From: Arthrobacter sp. CAN_C5
GTDB lineage: Bacteria > Actinomycetota > Actinomycetes > Actinomycetales > Micrococcaceae
Reading direction: 5' to 3'
Assembly (NCBI RefSeq): GCF_017875735.1
Contig: NZ_JAGGMZ010000001.1
Coordinates: forward strand, 1,240,001-1,304,000
Length of the DNA stretch: 64,000 nucleotides
Below are positions 33,591-43,706 of this stretch, piece after piece. The notes beneath the pieces are model-generated. The model saw nothing but the letters and a program-made list of their open reading frames with translations, was not told where the DNA came from and made no database searches. The position numbers and the translations under genes were made by a program. Every line of letters begins with the position of its first letter. Within the stretch, counting starts at the first letter, position 1.

Positions 33591-36500
33591 ATGGCGCAGC
33601 ACAATGAAGTGACGTTCGAGGACGAGATCTGCAAGGCCCTCGCGGCACAAGGCTGGATCTACGAGCCCCTTCGGAAGGCCAGCGAGCTCTATGATGGCAC
33701 CCGAGCCCTAGTGCCCGAGGATGTCTTCGGGTGGCTGGCGGATACGCAACCAGAGCAGCTGGCCAAGGTCCTAAAGCCCGCAGGTTCGCCAGCAGAACAG
33801 GATATGGCGAAGCGTCTGCTGCTGGACCGCCTGTGTAAGGTCCTGGACAAGCCAGCGGCCAAGGAAGCGGGCATGCTCTCCGTCCTCCGCACCGGGTTCA
33901 AGGACGTCGCCGCCAAGTTCGACATGTGTCAGTTCAAGCCGGCAATGGGCCTGAACCCCGAGACACTGGAACGCTACGGCAAAGTGCGGCTCCGAGTGAT
34001 CCGGCAGGTCCACTACTCCACGGTCGACACCAAGAAAAGCATCGACCTGGTCCTGTTCATGAACGGCCTGCCGGTCGCGACCATCGAGCTCAAGACCGAC
34101 TTCACGCAGAACATCAACGACGCTGTAGCGCAGTACCGCACAAGCCGGCTGCCGCGCAACGGAAAAAACAAGGACGAGCCTCTCCTGTCCTTCGGCCGCC
34201 GGGCTCTGGTTCACTTCGCGGTCAGCAACGACGAAATCCAGATGACTACCGAGTTGAAAGGCAAAGACACCTACTTCCTGCCCTTCAACCTCGGTGACGA
34301 CGGCCACTCTGGTAACCCGGTCAATCCGAAAGGATCGGCCACCAGCTACCTGTGGGAGCAGGTGTTGCAGCGCGACTCCTGGCTGAACATCATCGGCAAG
34401 TTCCTGCACTTGCAGATCAGCGACAAAACCAACCCCGTCACCGGTGAACGCGAGGTCCGCAAGTCTCTACTTTTCCCTCGTTACCACCAGTGGGACGTGG
34501 TCAACCAGCTCATTGAGAGCGCCCGCACCGAGGGTCCCGGCCACCGGTACCTAGTCCAACACTCGGCAGGATCAGGCAAAACCAACTCCATCGCTTGGAC
34601 AGCACACCAGCTCAGCTCCCTTCACGGGACCAGCAACGAGAAGCTCTTTGACTCGGTGATCGTGGTAACGGACCGCACCGTGCTGGACTCCCAGCTACAG
34701 GACGCGATCTACCAGATCGAGCACAAATCCGGTGTCGTGGTCCCCATCCGCGGCAACACAGGTTCCAAGTCCGCCGAACTCACTGCCGCGCTGGTCGCCC
34801 GGACCCCGATTATCATCGTCACCATCCAGACGTTCCCGCACGCGCTGAAAGCCATCGCAGAATCCCAGGCTCTGAACGGACGGAATTTCGCGATCATCGC
34901 TGACGAGGCGCACTCGTCCCAAACCGGTTCCACGGCCAACAAACTGAAGAAGGTTCTGTCCACTGAGGAGCTGGCGGACGTCAATGACGGCGGCGAGTTC
35001 GACGTCGAAGCGTTCCTTGCCGCCGAAATGGCCGAACGCGCCGACGCGAAGAACATTAGCTATTTTGCGTTTACCGCCACCCCCAAGGCCAAGACCCTTG
35101 AGCTGTTCGGCAGAAAGGGGCCGGACGGGTTGCCGCAGCCGTTCCACCTGTATTCCATGCAACAGGCCATCGAGGAGCGCTTCATCCTGGACGTGCTGCA
35201 GAACTACACCAGCTACAAGGTGGCATACCGGCTCACCCACGAGGGCCGGGATTACGACTCGGACGACACCCAGGTGGAGAAATCCGAGGCGCTGAAGTTC
35301 CTGATGAACTGGGTGAAGCTGCACCCCTACAACATCAGCCAGAAGGTCCAGGTAATAGTCGAGCACTTCCGCACCAATGTCGCCTGGCGCCTGGATGGCA
35401 AGGCCAAAGCCATGGTGGTCACCGGCTCCCGCAAAGAAGCGGTGCGGTACAAACTCGCCATCGACAAGTACATCAAGGATGCGGGCTACTCCGGGCTGGG
35501 AACCCTCGTCGCCTTCTCCGGCGAAGTGACCGACGGCGAATCAGGTCCAGAACAATTCACTGAAATCAACATGAACCCGGGGCTGAAAGGCAGGACGCTG
35601 CCCGAGGCGTTCTCCACCGAGGAATACAAGATCATGCTGGTGGCAAACAAGTTCCAGACCGGCTTCGATCAGCCACTACTAGTAGCAATGTATGTGGACA
35701 AGAAGCTCTCCGGTGTCTCCGCCGTACAAACACTGTCCCGGCTGAACCGCATCGCTGTGGGAAAGGACCAGACATTCGTACTGGACTTCGTCAATAACCC
35801 CGACGAAATCCTGGCCTCATTTCAGCCTTACTTCCGCGAGGCCGCGTTGGAGGGCGTCTCGGACCCAAACGTAGTTCACGACCTCCAGGCCAAGCTCGAC
35901 GCCGCCCAGATTTACCTCGAATCCGAGGTGGACGGGATGGTGAAGGCCTATGTGCTAGAGGAGGGCAACAACGCCTTATCTGGCTGGGTGGCACCGGCAA
36001 AATCTCGCTTCAACACCCGATACAACGCCGCAGTGGCCGCAGAGGACAAGACAGCGCAAGATGAACTCGACCTGTTCCGCAAGGATCTCGGGTCCTTCGT
36101 CCGCGCCTACGATTTCCTGTCCCAAATCTTCAACTTTGCCGATACGGACCTGGAGAAACGCTCGATCTACTACAAGCACCTGTTGCCGGTTCTCAGGGTG
36201 AACGATTCCAAGGTGGCGTTGGATCTCTCCGGTGTGGTGCTGGCGAAATACGCCCTCAAAGATAAAGGGCTGGCGCAGCTGCAGCTCACAGGAGAGGACG
36301 CCATGTTGAAGCCACCAACGGAAGTGGGCACCGGGCAAACGAAGGATCCGGTCCTGTCCACTTGGGAAGAAATCATCCAGCAGGCGAACCTGGCTTTCGA
36401 AGGTGAGGAAATGGATGCCGTCGCGCACTTCGTTGAAGGCGTGCGGCGAGAGCTGGTGAAGAACGAGACGCTGCAGAAACAAGCGCAGAACAACTCACGC

Positions 36501-36668
36501 AACCACTTCGGAAATAGCCCCGACCTCGCTAGCGCAATCACCAATGCCGTGTCGAATTCGATGGACAGCCACTACAATCTGAGCTTGCAAGCCCTGGGGG
36601 ATAAGACAAAAATGGGCGCCCTACTCCAAATGCTTAGCGGACTCATATACGAGGAGCTACAGAAATAA
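33591..36668 (+). CDS. hsdR: Type I restriction enzyme subunit HsdR
   Basis: 1025 residues from ATG 33591 (SD agggggaac). The N-terminal nuclease motif is IDLVLFMNGLPVATIELKTD with Asp and E-x-K. The helicase motor follows: Walker A in HSAGSGKTNSIAW near residue 329, DEAH in IADEAHSSQTG near 439 and motif III in FAFTATPKAKT near 489. The C-terminal helical region binds the methylase. Together with HsdM and HsdS it forms the ATP-dependent restriction complex in the cytoplasm. The gene is complete. Confidence 0.93.
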   Translation: MAQHNEVTFEDEICKALAAQGWIYEPLRKASELYDGTRALVPEDVFGWLADTQPEQLAKVLKPAGSPAEQDMAKRLLLDRLCKVLDKPAAKEAGMLSVLRTGFKDVAAKFDMCQFKPAMGLNPETLERYGKVRLRVIRQVHYSTVDTKKSIDLVLFMNGLPVATIELKTDFTQNINDAVAQYRTSRLPRNGKNKDEPLLSFGRRALVHFAVSNDEIQMTTELKGKDTYFLPFNLGDDGHSGNPVNPKGSATSYLWEQVLQRDSWLNIIGKFLHLQISDKTNPVTGEREVRKSLLFPRYHQWDVVNQLIESARTEGPGHRYLVQHSAGSGKTNSIAWTAHQLSSLHGTSNEKLFDSVIVVTDRTVLDSQLQDAIYQIEHKSGVVVPIRGNTGSKSAELTAALVARTPIIIVTIQTFPHALKAIAESQALNGRNFAIIADEAHSSQTGSTANKLKKVLSTEELADVNDGGEFDVEAFLAAEMAERADAKNISYFAFTATPKAKTLELFGRKGPDGLPQPFHLYSMQQAIEERFILDVLQNYTSYKVAYRLTHEGRDYDSDDTQVEKSEALKFLMNWVKLHPYNISQKVQVIVEHFRTNVAWRLDGKAKAMVVTGSRKEAVRYKLAIDKYIKDAGYSGLGTLVAFSGEVTDGESGPEQFTEINMNPGLKGRTLPEAFSTEEYKIMLVANKFQTGFDQPLLVAMYVDKKLSGVSAVQTLSRLNRIAVGKDQTFVLDFVNNPDEILASFQPYFREAALEGVSDPNVVHDLQAKLDAAQIYLESEVDGMVKAYVLEEGNNALSGWVAPAKSRFNTRYNAAVAAEDKTAQDELDLFRKDLGSFVRAYDFLSQIFNFADTDLEKRSIYYKHLLPVLRVNDSKVALDLSGVVLAKYALKDKGLAQLQLTGEDAMLKPPTEVGTGQTKDPVLSTWEEIIQQANLAFEGEEMDAVAHFVEGVRRELVKNETLQKQAQNNSRNHFGNSPDLASAITNAVSNSMDSHYNLSLQALGDKTKMGALLQMLSGLIYEELQK

Positions 36669-36685
36669 GATCCGGGCCGACAAAT

Positions 36686-37045
36686 TTGATGCCGACCCTG
36701 ACCGCTCCGGAAGTGTTGGCACCGATGCTGGCTTGCCCCGAGGAACCATACGGTTCCGAGCACAACGCCAGCCAGGCCAAAGCGGTACGGGAGCTGGGGA
36801 AGGAAAACGCCCGGCTGAAGAAGCTGGTTGCGGAGAAGGAACTGACCATCAATATTCTCAATGAGGTGGCGCGGGGAAAATTCTGAGCCCGGGACCTCGG
36901 CGGCGTGCGGTGCGCATGGCGCAGGAGAAGTTCGGGGCGTCCGAAAGACTCGCCTGCTCGATCCTGGGCCAAAACCGGTCCGCGCTGCGTAAGGGGCGGC
37001 CGGTGGCCAGCTTCGAAGACCACCAGCTGCGTGCCGATCTGCGTT
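36686..37045 (+). mobile_element. IS3-family remnant (orfA end and orfB start)
   Basis: Frame one ends ENARLKKLVAEKELTINILN plus EVARGKF, the typical OrfA C-terminus of an IS3 subgroup different from the 1555-bp elements here. A second frame follows with LSPGPRRRAVRMAQEKFGAS and LACSILGQNRSALRKG, the start of its OrfB. The rest of orfB is absent. The remnant abuts the cut-off end of a helicase-associated-domain gene at about 37045. Confidence 0.7.
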
Positions 37046-37427
37046 GGCCAGCAAAACACCCGGCGAGGGCCTTCTCGGCGGGGTCCTTGGAAAGGATGCG
37101 CGGCATTCTTTGGTGGTGCAGCACAAACTTCTCAGCCTCATTTACCCGGGTCTCCCAGGACGGTCGTGGCGGTTTCCGCAGCAAGTCTGCAGCCGTCGGG
37201 CGAGCAGGGCGGTCGTTGAGTACCAGGCGGGTCGCGGCCAACTCAGGATGACGATTCTCGAATAAGCGGATATTCTGGCGAACCCTGCGCATTGGCACCC
37301 TACAGAAACGGGCTATTTGCTCTATGGTCACCCCGTTCAGGTACCTGAGCTTCCACTCTGCAGTGGAAGTGCACGGACCCCAGTCGTCGGGGTCGCCTTC
37401 TTCCTCTATGCCGGCTGGTTGGGCCAT
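37045..37427 (-). pseudogene. Helicase-associated-domain protein, C-terminus lost
   Basis: Starting ATG 37427 (MAQPAGIEEEGDPDDWGP), the protein has a helix-turn-helix-like part (NGVTIEQIARFCRVPMRRVR). The beginning of a helicase-associated domain follows, with SWETRVNEAEKFVLHHQRMP and DPAEKALAGCFAGQRR. Downstream the frame stays open but only reads the antisense of the IS3 remnant. The true C-terminus is therefore missing. Such domains usually occur in tandem on larger accessory proteins. Confidence 0.6.
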
Positions 37428-38160
37428 CCACTCAGGATAGGGCTCTCACGTAGCCGACGGAAGCAGCGCTTTGACTTCGGTGGACACGTGGTGGGCTGGG
37501 CAATCATTGACGCCGTCCGGCACCACTCTATGGCTGCTTCCACTTAGGTTGGGGCGAACTCAATCTGGGCAATGATGTTAGCCGCGGTGAAGCCCCCTGT
37601 TACCGAGATCACCGCGCCCAGTTAATCAGATGGATAAGCTTCCGGAATGAGGGGGCCCAGCAGGCCGTATCGAAGCATGATAGTGCTGGTTGGCCATAGA
37701 GGTTATCGTGTTCCCGTCTTGCGCATCACTGTGCACGAAAGCTCCAGGAAGTCGCCTCCTTGAATGGGACCCCAGGCTGCTGGTCATGCCGGGCGGCAAC
37801 GTCCGCGGACTCGTCGACTGTAAGCTCGGCCAGCCGGAGGATTGTCTTGGCCCAGCAAGTGGCCTGGCAGCTCATTGCCCAACTCAAACGTCATTTGTTG
37901 GGCCAACATAAGGGCGCACCGCCAGAACCAAACGCTTGTGTACTATCACCGTTTACACAAGAACTCAGCGTCGAGAATGAAGAACAACACGTGAATTACA
38001 CCTAAGAAGGATGCTAAGGTCTCCGGCGACCATGGTGAGAAGTCACAGGAAGGATCAGACACCACGAGGGGTAACACACAAGAAATTCCAAGGTTACACT
38101 GAGCATTCTGCGAACACCCCGAACCTCCAATACCCTTAGACCAAACAATCTTCTGGGGGA
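37428..38160. other. Gap with no supportable gene
   Basis: Over 700 bp between the truncated helicase-associated gene and the HNH gene. Short frames are present but lack start signals and protein character. The promoter of the HNH gene should lie near its right end. Confidence 0.4.
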
Positions 38161-38163
38161 CGA

Positions 38164-39666
38164 ATGAACGACCGCAATACCAGTGACTTCGCTGTGCAAG
38201 GGCTGGCTACCCGAAAAAGTAGAGTCTCGTTTTCGACTTTCGTCGTCGCGGGAATTGTTGTGGTCCTCACCGTCGTAAGTTTCAATTCCAGGGGGATAAG
38301 CGGTGCGGTGATCATGGCCGCGATGTTCGGGTTCTTCACGGGCGTTTACACTCTGCTCACGAATCGGCAGTCCTGGGCAGGGCTCACTGGTCGGAAAATG
38401 GGAGCCGCTCTACTCAGTATCAGCTTCGTAGCAATGACAGTCGGGGCGATAGCGTCACCGCCGACTGAAAATCCTGTTCCTACGGCAGTGGTTGGGCAAA
38501 CGACATCCGCGTCGCCGACGCCGACCGAGCCTGAGAAACCCACACAATCAGCTTCACCGCGACGCGCTGCCGATGTTGCGCCAGTAGATCCCGGCAGCGC
38601 AGCAAGGATCAGCGGCACCGCAGAGGCGCCGAACGATCAACCAAAATACGGCATTACAGCATTGGCCTTACTCGAAACTCTCGAGGTCAAGGGCCGCGCA
38701 CCGAAGACCGGTTATGACCGAGAGGAATTCGGACTGGCTTGGCTTGATGTGGACCGGAATGGTTGCGACACGCGCAACGACATGCTGAATCGGGACCTCC
38801 GGGACATCGTGCATACCAATTCTGTGCCGTGTAAGGTCAAGTCCGGAATTCTTGATGATCCGTACACCGACACAACAATTCCGTTCCTACGGGGACAAGA
38901 CACGAGCATTGAGGTGCAAATCGACCACGTCGTCGCTCTTTCGGATGCTTGGCAGAAGGGCGCCCAGCAACTCACGTTTAAGGAGCGGGTTGCCTTCGCC
39001 AACGATCCGCTCAACCTACAATCCACCGACGGCCCCACTAACGCCCAGAAGGGCCCCGGCGACGCCGCCACGTGGCTTCCGCCCAACACGTCCTACAGGT
39101 GTGAATACGTCGCCCGGCAGATCTCGGTCAAGGCAACATACGATCTTTGGGTTACCCAATCAGAGCGGGCTGCGATGGTACGTGTATTGGGGAATTGTGC
39201 CGACATCATGGCACCAACGAATCAGCCTGAACCAAAGTCAGAATCGAAGCCGAAGCCGAAGCCGAAACAGGAGCCGAAGCCGAAACAGGAGCCAAAGCCT
39301 GAACCGGAGCCAAAGCCTGAACCGGAGCAGGTTGTCGTCGAGGCCTACCCCAATTGTGCTGCTGCGGCAGCTGCTGGTGCTTTCAACATCCGAGAGGGCT
39401 CTCCCGGCTACAGCGTGGACCTAGACAGTGATCGCGACGGTGTCGCCTGCAAGAATTCTGGTGCAGCGGGAGACAGCCAGCCAGCCTCGGTGGCTCCAGC
39501 TCCGGCACCCGCGCCGGTACCGGCTCCCGTTCCAGCGCCACCTGGAAATGTTTACTACGAAAACTGTGATGCTGTGCGGGCCGCGGGCGCGGCACCGATC
39601 TACCCCGGAGACCCGGGCTTTGAACCGAAATTCGACCGCAATAACGACGGCGTGGGCTGCGAGTGA
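38164..39666 (+). CDS. Membrane/secreted HNH nuclease with two Excalibur domains
   Basis: 500 residues. About three hydrophobic helices lie in residues 20-100 (FVVAGIVVVLTVVSF, GAVIMAAMFGFFTGVYTLL, GAALLSISFVAMTVGAIA). A Pro/Ser linker follows. The nuclease domain is of the DUF1524/HNH type with VQIDHVVALSDAWQKGA, FANDPLNLQSTDGPTNAQK and GDAATWLPPN. A Lys-Pro-Glu repeat leads to two Excalibur calcium-binding motifs, SVDLDSDRDGVACKN and FEPKFDRNNDGVGCE. The product would be exported and may degrade external DNA. SD gggggacg precedes ATG 38164. Confidence 0.85.
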   Translation: MNDRNTSDFAVQGLATRKSRVSFSTFVVAGIVVVLTVVSFNSRGISGAVIMAAMFGFFTGVYTLLTNRQSWAGLTGRKMGAALLSISFVAMTVGAIASPPTENPVPTAVVGQTTSASPTPTEPEKPTQSASPRRAADVAPVDPGSAARISGTAEAPNDQPKYGITALALLETLEVKGRAPKTGYDREEFGLAWLDVDRNGCDTRNDMLNRDLRDIVHTNSVPCKVKSGILDDPYTDTTIPFLRGQDTSIEVQIDHVVALSDAWQKGAQQLTFKERVAFANDPLNLQSTDGPTNAQKGPGDAATWLPPNTSYRCEYVARQISVKATYDLWVTQSERAAMVRVLGNCADIMAPTNQPEPKSESKPKPKPKQEPKPKQEPKPEPEPKPEPEQVVVEAYPNCAAAAAAGAFNIREGSPGYSVDLDSDRDGVACKNSGAAGDSQPASVAPAPAPAPVPAPVPAPPGNVYYENCDAVRAAGAAPIYPGDPGFEPKFDRNNDGVGCE

Positions 39667-39740
39667 CAGGCAACGGAGGTAGGGGTAGCGCTTCATTCTA
39701 GCTGCCTTCCCTACTTGCTAAAGAGATCAGTCTGCACTGT

Positions 39741-39790
39741 CTTAAAACGCTCGAGCCCTCGATTCCTTAAAACGCTCGAGCCCTCGATTC
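39741..39790 (+). repeat. Perfect 25-bp tandem duplication
   Basis: The sequence beginning cttaaaacgctcgagccc is present at 39741-39765 and immediately again at 39766-39790. It lies in the intergenic region after the HNH gene. No gene is seen from 39667 to 40057. Confidence 0.9.
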
Positions 39791-40057
39791 ATCCACCAGT
39801 CTGTCAACCAGCTACGGCAGGCTTGTGTCCACTTGAACTTCTTGGGGATCGGTGCGGGCCTATCATAGGTTCAGAACTTGGGCAATCCTATTCATGTCGT
39901 TTAGCAGGGGAGAGCCCGAAACTCATTTCACAAAGAAGTAGAACCCAACTTTGTTTCTTCGCGCAGGTACTTAGGTGGTCTTTACTGAAGGGCCAGATCG
40001 TCAGTGCCGCACAAGTCACAATCCGTAGAACGCGCGAAAACTAAAGCAGGGTTTAGG

Positions 40058-41503
40058 GGCTCTTCAGAATTGAGAGTGTAGTTGGCGGCGCCGTGAGGAG
40101 TCTGGGGCGGGAGGTTGTTTCGGCTGATGGGAGGGCCTTGGGAGAGAATCGGATTGTCTAGATCTTGATTCCTCTACCGCAAGGCCCTCGTGTTCCACGC
40201 TACCTTTCATAGTCCTGACCTGACCACATTCTGTCGGCTCGATGAACTCGGGCTCGAGGCCACGGGGCAGTTTCTGAGCCGTGATCGCGCCGTTCTTGCT
40301 TGCCGTGTTGTTGACCCGGATGAGTGGTGCCGTAGCTGTGGGTGTCAAGGCGTTCCTCGGGACACGGTGACCCGCCAGCTCGGTCACGAACCCTTCGGCT
40401 GGCGCCCGACCACGCTGCTGGTCAGGGTACGCAGATACAAATGCTCCGGGTGCGGGCAGGTGTGGCGGCAGGACACGTCCAAAGCCGCCGAACCGCGGGC
40501 GAAACTCTCCCGACGGGGGCTGCGGTGGGCGTTGGAGGGGATCGTACGCCAACACCTCACGGTCGCCCGCGTCGCCGAAGGGCTCGGCGTGACGTGGAAT
40601 ACTGCCAACAAAGCTGTCCTGGCCGAAGGTAAGCGTGTGCTCATTGATGATCCGCACCGGTTCGACGGGGTCAAAGTCATCGGTGTTGATGAGCATGTTT
40701 GGCGGCACACCCGCCGCGGGGACAAGTACGTCACCGTGATCATCGACCTGACCCCGATCAGGGGCGGCACGGGCCCGTCCCGCCTGCTGGATATGGTCGA
40801 AGGCCGCTCAAAACAAGTCTTCGCCTCCTGGCTAAAAGCACGCCCGCAACAATGGCGGGACAGGATCGAGGTCGTGGCCATGGACGGGTTCTCCGGGTTC
40901 AAGAGCGCCGCGGCCGAAGAACTTCCCGGAGCTGTTCCGGTGATGGATCCCTTCCATGTCATCCGCCTGGCCGGAGAGGGTCTGGATAGTTGCCGACGAC
41001 GAGTCCAGCAACAGTCCTGCGGGCATCGTGGGCGTGCCGGCGACCCTCTGTATTCGGCAAGGCTAACCCTTCATACCGGGGCGGATCTGCTCACCGATAA
41101 GCAACGTGCACGTCTTGAAGCCCTGTTCGAAACGGACACCCACGTCGAGGTAGAAGCGAGTTGGGGGATTTACCAGCGCATGGTTGCCGCCTACCGGGAG
41201 GCGGACCGGGCCAAGGGACGAAAGTTGATGCAAGCAGTGATCACATCCCTGGGCACAGGCGTTCCCGCCGCGCTCATTGAGCTTAAAACACTCGGGCGAA
41301 CCCTCAATCGCCGGGCCCAAGATGTCCTTGCCTACTTCGACCGCCCAGGGACATCCAACGGCCCCACCGAAGCCATCAATGGACGCCTCGAACACCTCCG
41401 CGGATCCGCCCTCGGCTTCACAAACATCACCAACTATGTCGCCAGATCACTACTCGAATCCGGCGGATTCAGACCGAAACTACACTCTCAATTCTGAAGA
41501 GCC
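40058..41503 (+). mobile_element. ISL3-family insertion sequence (1446 bp)
   Basis: Perfect 26-bp terminal inverted repeats begin ggctcttcagaattgaga. An 8-bp target duplication GGTTTAGG lies on both sides (40050-40057 and 41504-41511), the size expected for ISL3. It carries one transposase gene. The insertion is intergenic, between the HNH gene and telA. Confidence 0.95.
40190..41497 (+). CDS. ISL3-family transposase
   Basis: 435 residues. An N-terminal zinc-finger-like part has CRSCG and YKCSGCGQVWRQD. A helix-turn-helix (LTVARVAEGLGVTWNTANKA) follows. The DDE core includes KVIGVDEHVWRHTRRGDKYV and EVVAMDGFSGFKSA. The C-terminal end has SNGPTEAINGRLEHLRGSAL. The stop lies inside the right inverted repeat. 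The gene is intact and full length for the family. Confidence 0.92.
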   Translation: MFHATFHSPDLTTFCRLDELGLEATGQFLSRDRAVLACRVVDPDEWCRSCGCQGVPRDTVTRQLGHEPFGWRPTTLLVRVRRYKCSGCGQVWRQDTSKAAEPRAKLSRRGLRWALEGIVRQHLTVARVAEGLGVTWNTANKAVLAEGKRVLIDDPHRFDGVKVIGVDEHVWRHTRRGDKYVTVIIDLTPIRGGTGPSRLLDMVEGRSKQVFASWLKARPQQWRDRIEVVAMDGFSGFKSAAAEELPGAVPVMDPFHVIRLAGEGLDSCRRRVQQQSCGHRGRAGDPLYSARLTLHTGADLLTDKQRARLEALFETDTHVEVEASWGIYQRMVAAYREADRAKGRKLMQAVITSLGTGVPAALIELKTLGRTLNRRAQDVLAYFDRPGTSNGPTEAINGRLEHLRGSALGFTNITNYVARSLLESGGFRPKLHSQF

Positions 41504-41644
41504 GGTTTAGGGCAAGGTATAAGGACCTTCTAGCTAAGTTATTTTCGAGTGCTTGCCGCTACGGATAAGACCTCGGCATTTACGGTAGCCTACAAACAAA
41601 CCCCGGCAGTCTGCGATCGGTCTCAAATCCCTTAGGAGTACAGC

Positions 41645-42871
41645 ATGTCGAATCCGCTCGACCTCAGCTCAACCCCGTCCCCGCAAGTAGACAATCCACT
41701 GAAACTGGAGCCGCCGGAGCCGGTGGCCGAGGTGTCGGTTCGCGAACCGGAAAAGGTCGGCGGCATGATTCTGGTGGATGCCGAGGCGCAGCAGAAGCAC
41801 GCTGAGAACGCTAACAAATTTCTTGATGACCTCATGGCTACTCCTCTTCAAAGCCCAGAATTCCAGACGAAGCTAGCTCAGCTGACCCGGCTGGGCGAAG
41901 GGACGATGCAGCAGGCGACCGGCGCATCCAACCGCATATTGAAGAGGCCCGCAGCCGCTCTCGCAGCGACTGGCGCAGATCCAGCATCACGTACTGGCAA
42001 CACCTTGGTGGAACTGCGACAGATCGTAACCGAGCTGGACCCTAAGCGTCATGATCTGACCGGAACAAAGCGCATCCTCAAGTTTCTTCCTGGGGGAAGC
42101 GCCATACAGCGATACTTTTTGAAGTATGAATCTGCTCAAGAGCAGCTCGACGCTATTACCAAAGCACTCAAGGGCGCCCAAGACGAACTTCGGCAGGACA
42201 ACGCCGCGATCCAAACGGAGCGCGACGCCCTGTGGGCGGCGATGGGGCAACTTGCAAATTACGCCGTGCTCGCCGGTCACCTTGGAGATGGGTTAGAGCG
42301 GCGAATCTCAGAATCTCGCAACCAGGGTAAGGCAGACGAAGCTGCAAGCTTGGAAGCAGATGCTCTGTTTTACGTTCGTCAGCGCCATCAAGATCTAATG
42401 ACCCAGATGGCGGTCTCTATCCAAGGCTACCTAGCGCTCGATGTTGTCAAGAAGAACAACTCGGAACTGATCAAAGGCGTGGATCGCGCCCTAGACACCA
42501 CCCTCGCGGCGCTACGTGTCGCCGTGATCGTTGCATTGGCATTGGCTCAGCAAAAGATCGTTCTGTCGCAGATCAACGCCCTGAATTCGACCACGTCGGA
42601 CATGATTGTCTCGACCTCAGAGCTTTTGCGTTCCCAAGGCGCAGCAATTCACCAAAACGCCGCCCAGGCGACGATCGACCCCGCCAAGCTGCAGCATGCG
42701 TTCGACATCGTGTTCCAGACCATGGACGAGATCGACCGGTACAAGGCCGAAGCAACCCAGTCAATGAAACAGACGGTGCAAGTCCTCGAAGGTCAGGTGA
42801 GCCGCGCTCGACATCAGCTCGAGCGTAGCCACTCCTCTGACGCCGCCACAACGCACAAATTGAGGGGTTAG
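41645..42871 (+). CDS. telA: Toxic anion resistance family protein TelA
   Basis: 408 residues, almost wholly helical. Family landmarks include PGGSAIQRYFLKYESAQEQL, the conserved middle EADALFYVRQRHQDLMTQMA and SIQGYLALDVVKKNNSELIK. TelA/KlaA proteins are linked to tellurite and cell-envelope stress tolerance; the mechanism is unclear. ATG 41645 follows taggag. It is followed 2 bp later by a membrane protein, the usual actinobacterial pairing. It starts 141 bp beyond the ISL3 end. Confidence 0.88.
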   Translation: MSNPLDLSSTPSPQVDNPLKLEPPEPVAEVSVREPEKVGGMILVDAEAQQKHAENANKFLDDLMATPLQSPEFQTKLAQLTRLGEGTMQQATGASNRILKRPAAALAATGADPASRTGNTLVELRQIVTELDPKRHDLTGTKRILKFLPGGSAIQRYFLKYESAQEQLDAITKALKGAQDELRQDNAAIQTERDALWAAMGQLANYAVLAGHLGDGLERRISESRNQGKADEAASLEADALFYVRQRHQDLMTQMAVSIQGYLALDVVKKNNSELIKGVDRALDTTLAALRVAVIVALALAQQKIVLSQINALNSTTSDMIVSTSELLRSQGAAIHQNAAQATIDPAKLQHAFDIVFQTMDEIDRYKAEATQSMKQTVQVLEGQVSRARHQLERSHSSDAATTHKLRG

Positions 42872-42873
42872 AC

Positions 42874-43680
42874 ATGTCGCGGCTCACCGTCGGGAACGTC
42901 ATTAAAGTAGCGCTTGCCCTCATATTCTTCATTTTTGTCGCCTTCTACGTGCTCATCATCGGCATAGGCGCGAAGAACAAAAGGGTCCTTCTTGAGGGAG
43001 CAATCTATGCTGCCGTCTTCATTGTTGCTTTCTCGGTCCCTGGAGACGGCCCGCTTTCTACCATGTCGGGCCTTGTCGGATTGGCGGTCATGGGTGTTTC
43101 CGCGGTTCGGTCCTATGGGCTACGCGATCTATGGCTACGCAAAAGGGTGCGGGAACAACAGCTTGGCGCACCTGTGGGACCGCACGAACATGTGCACCCC
43201 GCCCCCCAATACCGTCCAGAAGCAGTTCCCGCACCTCGGTCTTGGGACGAATTATCGGCGGCGCTTGCATGGGTAAGCTCGAGCGCTAAGCAGAACAAAC
43301 ACCGACTCCCGCCCGATGCCTACGTCACCGTACTGGAAACCTGCCAGACCCTCGATGCCGTAATAGATGCGGAAAGACGGCAGCCATCCGGGGATGCGGG
43401 TTTTGAGTACGAACTGGAAGCCGTAGTGAGGGAGTACCTTCCAAATGTTCTACAAGGCTACTTGGCCATACCTTCGGGTTTGGTAGAAAATCGGCAACCC
43501 AATGGAAAAACGTCCAATGAGGAGCTAGTTGAGCAGCTTCTCTTGCTCTATGGACAAGCTGAAGCGCTACATTCCAACCGGCACAGCCAGACTTCAGCGA
43601 ACCTGACTAGCACAGGCAACTTTCTGAGAGAGCGGTTCGGGCATCATCGGAGGGACGGGTTCGATTTTGGCATCAAATAG
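42874..43680 (+). CDS. Membrane protein partner of TelA
   Basis: 268 residues. Two or three N-terminal helices (VIKVALALIFFIFVAFYVLI, AIYAAVFIVAFSVPG, GLVGLAVMGVSAV) are followed by a soluble helical domain with HRLPPDAYVTVLETCQTLDA and LEAVVREYLPNVLQGYLAIP. The soluble part resembles XpaC-like proteins that often accompany TelA, though this is a weak match by eye. It is coupled to telA by a 2-bp gap, so the two probably act together at the membrane. Confidence 0.7.
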   Translation: MSRLTVGNVIKVALALIFFIFVAFYVLIIGIGAKNKRVLLEGAIYAAVFIVAFSVPGDGPLSTMSGLVGLAVMGVSAVRSYGLRDLWLRKRVREQQLGAPVGPHEHVHPAPQYRPEAVPAPRSWDELSAALAWVSSSAKQNKHRLPPDAYVTVLETCQTLDAVIDAERRQPSGDAGFEYELEAVVREYLPNVLQGYLAIPSGLVENRQPNGKTSNEELVEQLLLLYGQAEALHSNRHSQTSANLTSTGNFLRERFGHHRRDGFDFGIK

Positions 43681-43706
43681 GAGATCTTTCTGATCAGATA
43701 GATCTC
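43681..43706 (+). terminator. Weak hairpin after the telA operon
   Basis: gagatct (43681-43687) pairs with agatctc (43700-43706) directly after the stop codon. The stem is only 7 bp with a 12-base loop, so it is a possible rather than a certain terminator. Confidence 0.35.
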
